Shown here piece by piece: positions 7,810 through 15,174 of a stretch of 17,181 nt of DNA. Each line of letters begins with the position of its first letter. Within the stretch, counting starts at the first letter, position 1. The stretch lies in the NCBI GenBank assembly GCA_026388755.1, contig JAPLJE010000282.1, positions 1,127 to 18,307 of the forward strand, written 5' to 3'. The notes under the pieces are model-generated. The model had not been told where the DNA came from, did no database searches, and was given only the letters and a program-made list of their open reading frames with translations. This DNA comes from Deltaproteobacteria bacterium. GTDB lineage: Bacteria > Desulfobacterota > Desulfobacteria > Desulfobacterales > Desulfatirhabdiaceae. The translations under genes were made by a program, and so were the position numbers.

Positions 7810-8541
7810 ATGGTTTCACAAGATATTAATTTGATTCAGATGGTCAGCAGTTCTGGCTTGATGGTGAACTTCGTCCTGCTGATGCTGCTTTTCTTCTCGG
7901 TGATGTCCTGGGCAATCATTTTTATTAAATATCGCTATATTCGAAGAGCTTTTAAGGAATCGGCGCTGTTTACCGATTATTTCTGGAAAAGTCGGGATCT
8001 TTCCGAAGCATTTGTCAAGGCCAAGCAGCTTCATAGCAGCCCCATCGCTCAAGTGTTTCGCATTGGATACGTTGAACTTAAAAAAGTCAGCCAATCCGGG
8101 CCACCCGCCAAGCCTCAGGCTCCTGGACAGGAGACATTGACCATGGGAGCCCATTTTGCTGGAATTGACAATGTAACCCGTGCTCTCAGGCGCGCAACCA
8201 ATACCGAAATTACGCGAATCACCCAAATGGTGCCTTTTCTGGCGACAACGGGAAACACGGCTCCTTTTATCGGGCTTTTTGGAACGGTATGGGGTATTAT
8301 GAATTCTTTTCACGGGATTGGCCTCAGAGGATCGGCAACGCTGGCAGTCGTTGCTCCGGGAATTTCAGAAGCCTTGATAGCCACGGCAGCCGGACTTGCG
8401 GCTGCAATTCCATCGGTCATCGCCTTTAATTATTTCATGCAGAAGATCAAGATCATTGAGACAGAGCTTCAGGGTTTTTCAGCGGATTTTTTGAATATAA
8501 TTGAACGGGACATTATGTCCGCCAAAGGAAGCAAGCCATGA
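7810..8541 (+). CDS. tolQ: Tol-Pal system proton-channel subunit TolQ
   Basis: TolQ is an inner-membrane protein of the MotA/TolQ/ExbB family. With TolR it uses the proton-motive force to energise TolA. At 243 residues it has one N-terminal membrane helix (about 18-40), a cytoplasmic loop containing a proline-rich insert near residues 98-108, and two paired helices. The diagnostic TTGNTAPFIGLFGTVWGIM (146-164) and EALIATAAGLAAAIPSVIAFN (187-207) segments form the channel. The start has a ggag site (7796-7799). The stop overlaps the tolR start (ATGA). Family assignment could in principle be ExbB, but the tolB/pal context settles it as TolQ. Confidence 0.95.
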   Translation: MVSQDINLIQMVSSSGLMVNFVLLMLLFFSVMSWAIIFIKYRYIRRAFKESALFTDYFWKSRDLSEAFVKAKQLHSSPIAQVFRIGYVELKKVSQSGPPAKPQAPGQETLTMGAHFAGIDNVTRALRRATNTEITRITQMVPFLATTGNTAPFIGLFGTVWGIMNSFHGIGLRGSATLAVVAPGISEALIATAAGLAAAIPSVIAFNYFMQKIKIIETELQGFSADFLNIIERDIMSAKGSKP

Positions 8542-8963
8542 GCATGGGTGGTAATAACGACCGGCTGATGTCTGAAATCAATGTGACGCCGCTGGTTGAT
8601 GTCATGCTTGTTCTGTTGATTATCTTTATGGTTACCGCACCCATGATGATGCAGGGAGTTGATGTTGCGCTCCCCGAGACCACATCCGCGCCGCTTACTG
8701 CTGAAAAAGAACACCTCATCATCACCATTGATCCCAACAGCCAGATCTATATCAATGAGTTCCAGGTTCCGCTGGATATCCTCGGCAGTAAACTGTCCAA
8801 GATTCTTGAAGGAAAACCGGATAAAGAGGCCTATCTTCGGGCCGACAAAAACATTCCCTACGGTACGGTTGTTCGCGTGATGGCGGAGATCAAGGCAGCG
8901 GGCATTGACAAACTAGGAATGGTGACCATACCGCTGGATAATAAACCTGAAAAAAAGAAGTAG
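8538..8963 (+). CDS. tolR: Tol-Pal system protein TolR
   Basis: TolR is an ExbD/TolR family inner-membrane protein, 141 residues, with one membrane helix (about 18-37) and a periplasmic domain. The N-terminal SEINVTPLVDVMLVLLIIFMV carries the essential channel aspartate (D21). The periplasmic part shows the usual pattern, with a KxxYLRADKxxPYGTVVRVMAEIKAAG-like segment near residues 94-118. The ATG overlaps the tolQ stop by four bases. A second in-frame ATG lies six bases downstream, but the overlapping start is typical. Three bases separate its stop from tolA. Confidence 0.95.
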   Translation: MSMGGNNDRLMSEINVTPLVDVMLVLLIIFMVTAPMMMQGVDVALPETTSAPLTAEKEHLIITIDPNSQIYINEFQVPLDILGSKLSKILEGKPDKEAYLRADKNIPYGTVVRVMAEIKAAGIDKLGMVTIPLDNKPEKKK

Positions 8964-8966
8964 CGA

Positions 8967-10001
8967 ATGCGTGCCCGTGGATCAGCTCATGCCAGTTTGT
9001 TGCTTTCTTCAGGAACCAGCACCGCCTCGATCGGCTGGTATGCTGCGGCTTCTTTTGTTATTCATGTGCTGGTTTTTGTCATGGTGACGTATTTGCCTGA
9101 TTTAGTGCCTGAAAGAAAATTTGTGCCATCCGTGATCATGGTCAATATGGTTACGATGTCACCTACCGGTTCCATCGGAAAGCCCGGCCATCCCGGACCG
9201 GAAATACCGGGGCCCAAATCAGAGAAGCCTGCTGCTCCCGAGCCAAAACCCGCAAAACCAGAGGTTAAGGAATCCAAACCGGAGCCGCCCGCGCCAAAGC
9301 CCGCAAAGCCCGAGGTTCAGGAACCCAAGCCGGAACCGCCCGCGCCAAAGCCGGAGAAGGTGTCGGTTCCAGAGCCGCAGCCTCATCCGCCTAAACCAGA
9401 ACCTGAAAAATCGGCGGATGTCATATCGCTTTCCAATGAAAAGCCGAAAATAAAAACATCTTTGAAAAAAGAGACGTTTAAATCCAATCAGGCCATCAAA
9501 AATGCGCTGAACCGTATTGAAAAACAGGTGGAGGAAACCAAACCAGCAGACCCTTTGGCATCTGCCCTGGACCGTATCAAGAGCAAGGTAGAAAAAACTG
9601 AGGCCGCGACGACTGGACCCCCGTCAAAGGGAACTGCATCCGGACAGGCTACGGGTGGCGGCTGAGGGGGCGGCACCGGAGGAACCGGGGCGTCTGGAAT
9701 ACAGCCCATTGATTTTTACAGATCTCTGGTTCCCAACCATATTGAAAGCAACTGGGTTTTTAATGAACAGCTTGTCGGCGGACGAACCGATCTTGTGTCC
9801 GTTATCGTGATCAAAATTATGCAAAATGGCGAAATTTCAGACATCTGGTTTGAAAAAAAATCCGGCAACAGTTATTTTGATGATTCTGTGTATAAAGCCG
9901 TTAAAAAATCAAACCCGCTGCCGCCGTTACCCAAAGAATATACGCGCCCATATTATGAACTGGGGCTGATTTTTACCCCTAAAGGACTGAAACGGAGTTA
10001 A
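8967..10001 (+). CDS. tolA: TolA/TonB-like energy transducer with an in-frame UGA (codon 233)
   Basis: TolA spans the periplasm and links TolQR to TolB/Pal. From ATG 8967 the frame gives a short basic N-terminus, one membrane helix (about 23-43), then a TonB-like proline-rich linker with 17-residue repeats, a helical stretch (about 160-215) and a glycine run. UGA at 9663-9665 ends the simple reading frame after 232 residues. The same frame continues without another stop to TAA 9999-10001. That tail is a clear TolA/TonB C-terminal domain (NWVFNEQLVGGRTDL, VIKIMQNGEISDIWFEKKSG, NPLPPLPKEY). The first conventional in-frame start after the UGA is GTG 9795, already inside the domain, so the tail is not a separate gene. 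One base change (GGA to TGA) or a sequencing error explains it most simply; readthrough or selenocysteine insertion is possible. There is no cysteine anywhere in the protein. If UGA is read, the product is 344 residues. Confidence 0.8.
9243..9344 (+). repeat. Two tandem 51-bp units encoding the TolA proline-rich linker
   Basis: Bases 9243-9293 and 9294-9344 are near-identical 51-bp units, and a third copy begins at 9345 (ccaaagcc) before diverging. Each unit encodes 17 residues of the form PKPAKPEV(K/Q)E(S/P)KPEPPA. The copies differ at scattered, mostly synonymous positions, so the duplication is not brand new. Such Lys-Pro/Glu-Pro repeats make the extended, rigid rod known from TonB. Copy number would be expected to vary between strains. 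Confidence 0.85.
9663..9691 (+). other. In-frame UGA followed by a small GC hairpin (SECIS-like or coincidental)
   Basis: The UGA at 9663-9665 sits in the codon context GGC GGC TGA GGG GGC GGC. Immediately downstream, bases 9673-9691 can fold as G-C, C-G, an A/G mismatch and then a CCGG/CCGG stem closing the loop AGGAA. Loop guanines at 9681-9682 lie about 15 bases past the UGA. This is at the edge of the spacing known for bacterial SECIS elements, which carry a G early in a short apical loop. The stem is short and the region is GC-rich because it encodes glycine, so chance folding is quite possible. GGAGGA inside it resembles a Shine-Dalgarno, but no in-frame start follows it at a useful distance. 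Confidence 0.35.
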
Positions 10002-10003
10002 AC

Positions 10004-11338
10004 ATGATGGTGGATTCCGGAAATGCCGGATGCAGAAATAACCTGGTTGCCAATCGCACCCCTCTGGTCTGGGGAATAATCATAGTCGGTCTTCTATGGA
10101 CCGGAATGGCTTTTGGCGCTGGAAACTACGACTATATCGATATCAACAACCCGTTGCTAAAGAAAGTCCCTATTGCCATACCCTTTTTTAAGTCCGCTTC
10201 CGGGAATGGCCCCGAGTCTGAAACCGCACAATCCGGAGCCATCCTGCTTTCGGATACGCTTTCTTTTACGGGTTATTTCAAAATTCTGGATAGGGGATCT
10301 TTTCTGGTGGATGCCGAGAAATCCGACGTTGCCGCTCCAGCGTTTAAGGGTTGGACATCAGTCGGCGCCGAACTTCTGGTAACTGGCGGTATTTCCTTGA
10401 ATAATTCCCAGATTGAAATGGAATTGCGGCTTTTTGACACTTATAATGAACGACAGTTGATCGGAAGAAAATATTCTGGGAATGTGAAAGACCTTCGCGT
10501 CATGATTCGAAGATTTTGCAATGAAATCATGCTGTTGCTTACAGGAAGCACTGGTTTGTTCGAGAGTAGAATCGTGTATATTTCCTCCGGGTCAGCGGGT
10601 AAAGAAGTGTATATCTGCGACTTTGATGGTTCCAACCCCAGCCAGCTCACCCATAATCAGAGCATTAATCTTTCTCCTGCAATGTCGCATGATGGCAAAT
10701 GGGTAGCCTATACATCCTACGCCAAGGGAAAACCGGACTTGTATATTCAGAATATTTCTGATAATCGGATTTCCGTGGTGGATAAAAAAGGCATGGGCAT
10801 ATCTCCGGCATGGGTTCCCGGGAAGTTTGAGCTGGCAGCATCCTTATCTTTTTCTGGAGATCCTGAAATTTATCTATTGACCGGAACGGGAAAAGTTATT
10901 AATAGATTAACCGATAGTCCGGGAATTGACATTTCCCCAACCTTCTCTCCGGACGGGAATAAAATGGCCTTTGTGTCCAGAAGGGGCGGAACGCCTCAAA
11001 TTTATGTTCAGAATATGAATTCCGGACAGGCCGCACGGATTACGTTTCAGGGAAATAACAACACGCAGCCGGAATGGTCGCCCAAAGGGGATAAAATCGT
11101 TTATACGGCATTGGAAAAAGGCGGCGGCTTTAATATCTGTCTGATTGGTGTGGATGGCAAGGGGCAGATGCAGCTCACCTACGGGTCGCCGGATGGGAGC
11201 ATGATAGCGTTTAGCTCTACAAGAGAAGGGGCATCGAGAATTTATGTTATGACTGCTTACGGGGCAGATCAACGCAGGTTGATGAGTACGCCCGGTCAGC
11301 AATCAGAACCCAAATGGTCACCGGGTGTGACAAATTAA
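10004..11338 (+). CDS. tolB: Tol-Pal system beta-propeller protein TolB
   Basis: TolB is a periplasmic protein that binds Pal and the TolA system. It has 444 residues. A signal sequence (hydrophobic core about 21-36, ending MAFGA|GNY) precedes an N-terminal alpha/beta domain (about 40-190) with PIAIPFFKS and LVTGGISL. A WD40-like (PD40) beta-propeller runs to the end, with repeats such as SPAMSHDGKWVAYTS, SPTFSPDGNKMAFVS, QPEWSPKGDKIVYTA and SPDGSMIAFSSTREG, closing with EPKWSP. In the fifth blade LTYG runs straight into SPDGSM (residues 391-399). The equivalent of NNNTQPEW seen in the preceding blade is absent, so about 8 residues appear deleted in frame. ATG 10004 has a cggag site 7 bases upstream; an adjacent ATG at 10007 is an alternative. 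It begins 2 bases after the tolA frame's stop. Confidence 0.93.
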   Translation: MMVDSGNAGCRNNLVANRTPLVWGIIIVGLLWTGMAFGAGNYDYIDINNPLLKKVPIAIPFFKSASGNGPESETAQSGAILLSDTLSFTGYFKILDRGSFLVDAEKSDVAAPAFKGWTSVGAELLVTGGISLNNSQIEMELRLFDTYNERQLIGRKYSGNVKDLRVMIRRFCNEIMLLLTGSTGLFESRIVYISSGSAGKEVYICDFDGSNPSQLTHNQSINLSPAMSHDGKWVAYTSYAKGKPDLYIQNISDNRISVVDKKGMGISPAWVPGKFELAASLSFSGDPEIYLLTGTGKVINRLTDSPGIDISPTFSPDGNKMAFVSRRGGTPQIYVQNMNSGQAARITFQGNNNTQPEWSPKGDKIVYTALEKGGGFNICLIGVDGKGQMQLTYGSPDGSMIAFSSTREGASRIYVMTAYGADQRRLMSTPGQQSEPKWSPGVTN

Positions 11339-11363
11339 TTTTTAATTAAAAGGAGGAAGTAAA

Positions 11364-11888
11364 ATGAAGAGAAAGTATTGGGTAATTTTAGCAATGTTGT
11401 TTATCGTACCGGGTTTGATGTTAACCGCATCATGTGCAAAGAAAGTCACTGCAAAACCTGAAGCAGCCGTATCAAAAACCGATGACAGCTCGAAAAAGGC
11501 TCCTGTAGCGCCAACGGACGATGCTGCCAAAAGTGCGGCTCTGGCAGCTCGGGAAAAATTCATGAAACAGGATGTCAATTTTGCTTTTGACAGCGCTGTT
11601 CTGGATGCCACTGCTCAGGCCATTTTGAAAGACAAGGCCGCCTGGTTGAAAGATAACGCAGCTGCGGCCACCACCATTGAAGGTCATTGCGATGAGCGCG
11701 GCACCGTGGCATACAACGTTGCGCTGGGTGAAAGACGTGCGGAAGCTGCAAAGGCATTCCTGGTAAACCTGGGTGTCCCGGCTGCCAAAATGACCACGAT
11801 CAGCTATGGAAAAGAAAAACCCCTTGATCCTGCCAAGACAGAAGCCGCCTATGCCAAAAACAGACGGGCTCATTTTGTCCTGAAATAA
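11364..11888 (+). CDS. pal: Peptidoglycan-associated lipoprotein Pal
   Basis: Pal is an outer-membrane lipoprotein that grips peptidoglycan and is pulled by TolB/TolA. It has 174 residues. The signal peptide has a lipobox-like TASC with the lipidated cysteine at C24, followed by a Lys/Ala/Pro linker (25-60). The C-terminal OmpA-like domain has [11 protein letters not shown] (71-81), [21 protein letters not shown] (106-126, with the Asp and Arg that bind diaminopimelate) and [10 protein letters not shown] at the end. A near-perfect aaggagg ribosome site precedes the start, the strongest in the window, fitting an abundant structural lipoprotein. A terminator-like hairpin follows. Confidence 0.96.
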   Translation: MKRKYWVILAMLFIVPGLMLTASCAKKVTAKPEAAVSKTDDSSKKAPVAPTDDAAKSAALAAREKFMKQDVNFAFDSAVLDATAQAILKDKAAWLKDNAAAATTIEGHCDERGTVAYNVALGERRAEAAKAFLVNLGVPAAKMTTISYGKEKPLDPAKTEAAYAKNRRAHFVLK

Positions 11889-11921
11889 CAGTTTCAAGAT
11901 AGAGTTGTTTTTTTGTTTGGT

Positions 11922-11962
11922 AATGGCAGGTTAGCACATCAGACTGTGTTGCCTGCCATTTT
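11922..11962 (+). terminator. Terminator-like hairpin after pal
   Basis: AATGGCAGG (11922-11930) pairs perfectly with CCTGCCATT (11952-11960). Inside it, AGCACA pairs with TGTGTT (one G-U), closing a TCAGAC loop after a small asymmetric internal loop. The run of four Ts (11959-11962) is short, so termination may be partial and allow some read-through to cpoB. Its position 34 bases after the pal stop supports the call. Confidence 0.65.
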
Positions 11963-11983
11963 CGTATCAGGTTTCGTATCAGG
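11960..11983. repeat. Perfect 12-bp tandem repeat
   Basis: TTTCGTATCAGG occurs twice back to back (11960-11971 and 11972-11983), directly abutting the 3' side of the post-pal hairpin. It lies in the 163-base gap before cpoB. It could be a simple slippage duplication or a binding site. No function can be assigned. Confidence 0.85.
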
Positions 11984-12051
11984 CGGGTGAAAGGATTTTG
12001 CTTTTCCCGTTTGGGGTCATCATTTTTTTATCCATGGGTATATGTATTGAC

Positions 12052-12909
12052 ATGAAATCCAACTTATTTCGACTTGTTATTTTTGCGTTAATTTTTCTGT
12101 GGGCTGGATGTGCTACCCGCCAGGAGGTTTCAAGGACGGACAGTCGGGTTTCTGATATCGAGAAATCCAGGGATCAGTTTCAACTGCGGATGGAAGATTT
12201 CCGAAAAAGCCAGATTGAAAAAGAACAGCAGCTTCGAACCCAGTATGCTGAGCTTTATGCCTCCGTCGATCGGCTGCAAGAGCAGATTCAACTTCTCAAC
12301 GGAAAAATTGAAGAAAAAAATTATCGTCAAAACAATACACTTTCTGGTGATACCGGTGACAGTATTGAAGCCAGGGTGAATAATCTGGAACAAACATCCC
12401 TTTCAATTAAAGACCGGCTGCTTCGCATAGAAGAATACCTTGCTCTGGACGGCGGCGCCAAAAAAGCAACTTCCGCAAAGACGGTTCCGGAAAAGCCCGC
12501 TGCCAGGGAGAAAGCCGATATTCCCCCTGCAAAAGAGATGGCTGAAAATGAACTTTACGCCAAGGCCAAGCAGGATTTTGATTCAGGGGAGCTTGAAACC
12601 GCCCGAACCGGCTTCCAGGAATTTCTCAAAAGGTATCCCAAATCCGCCATTGCCGATAGCGCCCAGTTCTGGGTTGGAGAAATATTTTACCGGCAGAAAT
12701 GGTATGAAAAAGCCATTCTGGAATACCAGAAGGTGATTGAAAACTATCCAAAGGGAAACAAGGTCCAGGCCTCGCTTTTGAAACAGGGTTTTTCTTTTTA
12801 TAATCTTGGAGACAAGTCCAATGCGCGACTGATCCTGAAAGAACTGATCAATAAATATCCTTCCAGCAACGAAGCCAAAATCGCCAAACAAAAACTTGAA
12901 GGATCTTAA
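12052..12909 (+). CDS. cpoB: Tol-Pal associated lipoprotein/coiled-coil TPR protein CpoB (YbgF)
   Basis: CpoB/YbgF is an envelope protein that couples outer-membrane constriction by Tol-Pal to septal peptidoglycan synthesis. From ATG 12052 it has 285 residues. The signal sequence ends in the lipobox WAGC (cysteine C20), so this homologue is probably a lipoprotein, unlike the soluble E. coli protein. A Glu/Lys/Gln-rich coiled coil (about 25-125) is followed by an Ala/Lys/Pro linker (about 130-165) and a C-terminal TPR domain with the signature AKQDFDSGELETARTGFQEF, YPKSAIADSAQFWVGE and YEKAILEYQKVIENYP. The frame extends upstream to a TTG at 11998, but that start has a ribosome site only 2 bases away and would spoil the signal peptide. 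No clear Shine-Dalgarno precedes 12052. Confidence 0.9.
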   Translation: MKSNLFRLVIFALIFLWAGCATRQEVSRTDSRVSDIEKSRDQFQLRMEDFRKSQIEKEQQLRTQYAELYASVDRLQEQIQLLNGKIEEKNYRQNNTLSGDTGDSIEARVNNLEQTSLSIKDRLLRIEEYLALDGGAKKATSAKTVPEKPAAREKADIPPAKEMAENELYAKAKQDFDSGELETARTGFQEFLKRYPKSAIADSAQFWVGEIFYRQKWYEKAILEYQKVIENYPKGNKVQASLLKQGFSFYNLGDKSNARLILKELINKYPSSNEAKIAKQKLEGS

Positions 12910-12935
12910 TACCTTATGGATGGTATCCATGACCC

Positions 12936-13451
12936 ATGATTAAGGTGATAGGCATAGATCCTGGTTTGGCATCAACAGGAATTGGAATTGTTTCCGGAAA
13001 AGGATTAACCATCCTGAATTATTCTTACGGCAGTATTCACACCTCGTCCCGAATTGCCCTGCCCCTCCGCCTGAGTCAGATTTATTCACAGCTTCTTCAC
13101 ACATTATCCATTGAAAAGCCGGATATGATGATTGTCGAAGATGTGTTTTCCCTTGAGAAATTCCCCCGATCCGGCATTGTTCTGGGAAAGGTTTCCGGAG
13201 TCATTCTTCTGGCAGGCGCTCTTCACAATATTCCCATACAGGAAATTCCGGTACGCGAAGCCAAACAGGTGCTCACCGGAAACGGCAATGCCAGTAAAAG
13301 CCAACTGGAAAAATCGGTTCGCAGTCGACTGTCCTTGACCGCGCCCATCAAGCCGGATCATGCCTCGGATGCTCTGGGACTGGCGATGATCGGCTTGTTG
13401 CGTTATCAGGATGTCGGAATCGTGAATGGAGGATTGAGGAATTCGCCGTGA
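12936..13451 (+). CDS. ruvC: Crossover junction endodeoxyribonuclease RuvC
   Basis: RuvC is the dimeric nuclease that resolves Holliday junctions produced in recombination. It has 171 residues, normal for the family. The RNase H-like fold is shown by IGIDPGLASTGIGIV with catalytic D8, the IVEDVF segment with E68, and the C-terminal KPDHASDALGLAM with H142 and D145. This last arrangement matches the variant with His at the third metal position, known from Thermus RuvC, rather than the all-acid E. coli form. The RBS is weak: a 6-bp hairpin (ATGGAT-ggt-ATCCAT, 12916-12930) ends five bases before the ATG. The stop overlaps the GTG start of ruvA. Confidence 0.94.
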   Translation: MIKVIGIDPGLASTGIGIVSGKGLTILNYSYGSIHTSSRIALPLRLSQIYSQLLHTLSIEKPDMMIVEDVFSLEKFPRSGIVLGKVSGVILLAGALHNIPIQEIPVREAKQVLTGNGNASKSQLEKSVRSRLSLTAPIKPDHASDALGLAMIGLLRYQDVGIVNGGLRNSP

Positions 13452-14062
13452 TCGGATATATTGAAGGCAACATACTTCAGAAAAATGATGATCGAATACT
13501 GATTCTGGCCAATCAGATAGGGTACGAGGTGCTGCTCCCGACCATTGTTCTGGAGTCGTTAAAGGAAAGAGATGTCGGGGACAGTGTGTCGCTATTCATA
13601 TACTTTCATCAGACTGAAAAACAGCCCAAACCCGTACTGATCGGTTTTAATACCGATGAAGAAAAAGAATTTTTTCAGCGCCTGATAACTGTTGAAGACA
13701 TCGGTCCCATGAAAGCCGCCAAGGCACTGACGGTTCCTGTTCATGATATTGCCCGTGCCGTTGAGGCAAACGACATAGATAAGCTTCAGGAACTGAAGGG
13801 AATTGGGAAACGAACCGCACAAAAAATGATTGCTTCTCTTGCTGGAAAGCTCGATAAATTCGTTTTATCAGAGATGACATCGGGCCGGCCAAAGCTTAAG
13901 CAGAATGAACTGATTCAGCCGGTTCTGGATATTCTTGTCGAACAACTTGGAATTAAGCCCCTTGACGCCAGACGCAGGGTTACTGAAACCTTGTCGCTTA
14001 ATCCCTCGATTCTTACACCTGAAGCGCTTCTTGATGAAGTATTTCGTGCCTGGCCAAAATGA
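13448..14062 (+). CDS. ruvA: Holliday junction branch migration protein RuvA
   Basis: RuvA tetramers bind the four-way junction and dock RuvB. It has 204 residues with a GTG start overlapping the ruvC stop (GTGA). The OB-fold domain starts MIGYIEG and ends IGFN (65-68). Two helix-hairpin-helix motifs follow: the first (about 81-93) is unusual, reading [13 protein letters not shown] where the family has G-[VI]-GP; the second, [13 protein letters not shown] (116-128), is canonical. The acidic pin that splits the junction (Glu-Asp in E. coli) is replaced here by TEKQ around residues 56-59 in a loop two residues longer. The C-terminal three-helix domain III (about 150-204) is intact. The call rests on length, ends and ruvC/ruvB neighbours. 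Confidence 0.92.
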   Translation: MIGYIEGNILQKNDDRILILANQIGYEVLLPTIVLESLKERDVGDSVSLFIYFHQTEKQPKPVLIGFNTDEEKEFFQRLITVEDIGPMKAAKALTVPVHDIARAVEANDIDKLQELKGIGKRTAQKMIASLAGKLDKFVLSEMTSGRPKLKQNELIQPVLDILVEQLGIKPLDARRRVTETLSLNPSILTPEALLDEVFRAWPK

Positions 14063-15111
14063 CAGCTAAAATAAGCGATAACATGCAAAAATCTCCTGAA
14101 TTGATTCAGGGAATTGTGGCTGGAACCTGCCTGCCGGCGGACGTTGAAAACGACATGCTGTCGCTTCGTCCCGAACGCCTATCCGAATATGTCGGTCAGT
14201 CTGAAGTGGTTGAAACCCTGAAAATCGCAATAGAAGCAGCAAAGAAGCGAAAAGAACCGCTTGACCACGTCCTGTTTCATGGTCCTCCGGGATTGGGAAA
14301 AACCACTCTTGCCCATATCATTGCCAATGAAATGGGCGGAACCCTGACAGTGACTTCAGGTCCGGCTCTGGAAAAAGGGGGTGACCTCATCGGTATCTTA
14401 ACCCATCTGTCCAGAGGGGATGTGTTGTTTGTGGATGAGATTCACCGCTTGTCTAAGGTTGTAGAGGAATTTTTATATCCAGCCATGGAAGACTTTGCTG
14501 TCGACTTTGTGTTTGACAAAGGCGCACATGCCAGAAGCCATCGCATTCGACTGGAACGCTTTTGTCTGGTAGGCGCCACCACGCGGGTCGGCCTTTTGTC
14601 TTCGCCATTAAGGGACAGATTCGGGATATTTCGAAGCCTGGATTTTTATCGCGAAACAGAACTGGTTCAGATTACCAGAAGGTCCGCCGCTCTTCTGGAT
14701 GTTGCCATTGATAAAGCCGGCTCTCAAGAACTTTCGAGGCGATCCAGGGGGACGCCCCGAATTGTCAACCGCCTGCTGAAACGGGTGAGGGACTTTGCTC
14801 AGGTTCGGGCTGATGGCGCCATCACGGAAGCAATTGTCAATGCGGCGCTGCTTCTTGAAGGGGTGGATGAAAAAGGGCTGACGGACCTGGATCGACGCTA
14901 CCTGAAAACCGTGATTGATTTTTATGACGGCGGCCCGGTCGGTATTGAAGCCATTGCTGCAACCCTTCAGGAAGAAACTGATACGCTGGTGGATGTGGTT
15001 GAACCCTATTTGCTGAAAATCGGTATGATTTTAAGAACTTCATCCGGCAGACGCGCGGCTCATAGCGCGTATCTTCACCTGGGATATCCGTTTCAAAAGA
15101 AATTGCTGTAA
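14059..15111 (+). CDS. ruvB: Holliday junction branch migration ATPase RuvB
   Basis: RuvB forms hexameric AAA+ motors on RuvA-bound junctions and drives branch migration. It has 350 residues. Motifs: the entry sequence [11 protein letters not shown] (37-47), Walker A GPPGLGKT (75-82), Walker [11 protein letters not shown] (122-131), sensor 1 VGATTRVG (171-178), the arginine-finger element SPLRDRFGI (182-190), sensor 2 [16 protein letters not shown], and a C-terminal winged helix ending HLGYPF. The N-terminus is about 20 residues longer than in E. coli. The ATG overlaps the ruvA stop (ATGA), so ruvCAB are all translationally coupled. Confidence 0.97.
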   Translation: MTAKISDNMQKSPELIQGIVAGTCLPADVENDMLSLRPERLSEYVGQSEVVETLKIAIEAAKKRKEPLDHVLFHGPPGLGKTTLAHIIANEMGGTLTVTSGPALEKGGDLIGILTHLSRGDVLFVDEIHRLSKVVEEFLYPAMEDFAVDFVFDKGAHARSHRIRLERFCLVGATTRVGLLSSPLRDRFGIFRSLDFYRETELVQITRRSAALLDVAIDKAGSQELSRRSRGTPRIVNRLLKRVRDFAQVRADGAITEAIVNAALLLEGVDEKGLTDLDRRYLKTVIDFYDGGPVGIEAIAATLQEETDTLVDVVEPYLLKIGMILRTSSGRRAAHSAYLHLGYPFQKKLL

Positions 15112-15174
15112 AGATAGAGCAATTGTCCAGCACTACAGCAGCTCATGCAGTGTTTCACTTAGGAAAAGCGCCAT

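Noticed and set aside
9795..10001. A separate small gene starting at GTG 9795.
   Set aside because: The start lies inside the TolA C-terminal fold, has no ribosome site, and the protein would lack a membrane anchor; it is the same frame as tolA after the UGA.
11998..12051. TTG start at 11998 for cpoB.
   Set aside because: It would place the ribosome site 2 bases from the start and add a second hydrophobic stretch before a good lipoprotein signal peptide beginning at 12052.
15112..15174. Hairpin after ruvB (CACT...AGTG).
   Set aside because: The stem is only 4-5 bp with a long loop and no T run, so it gives no support for a terminator.
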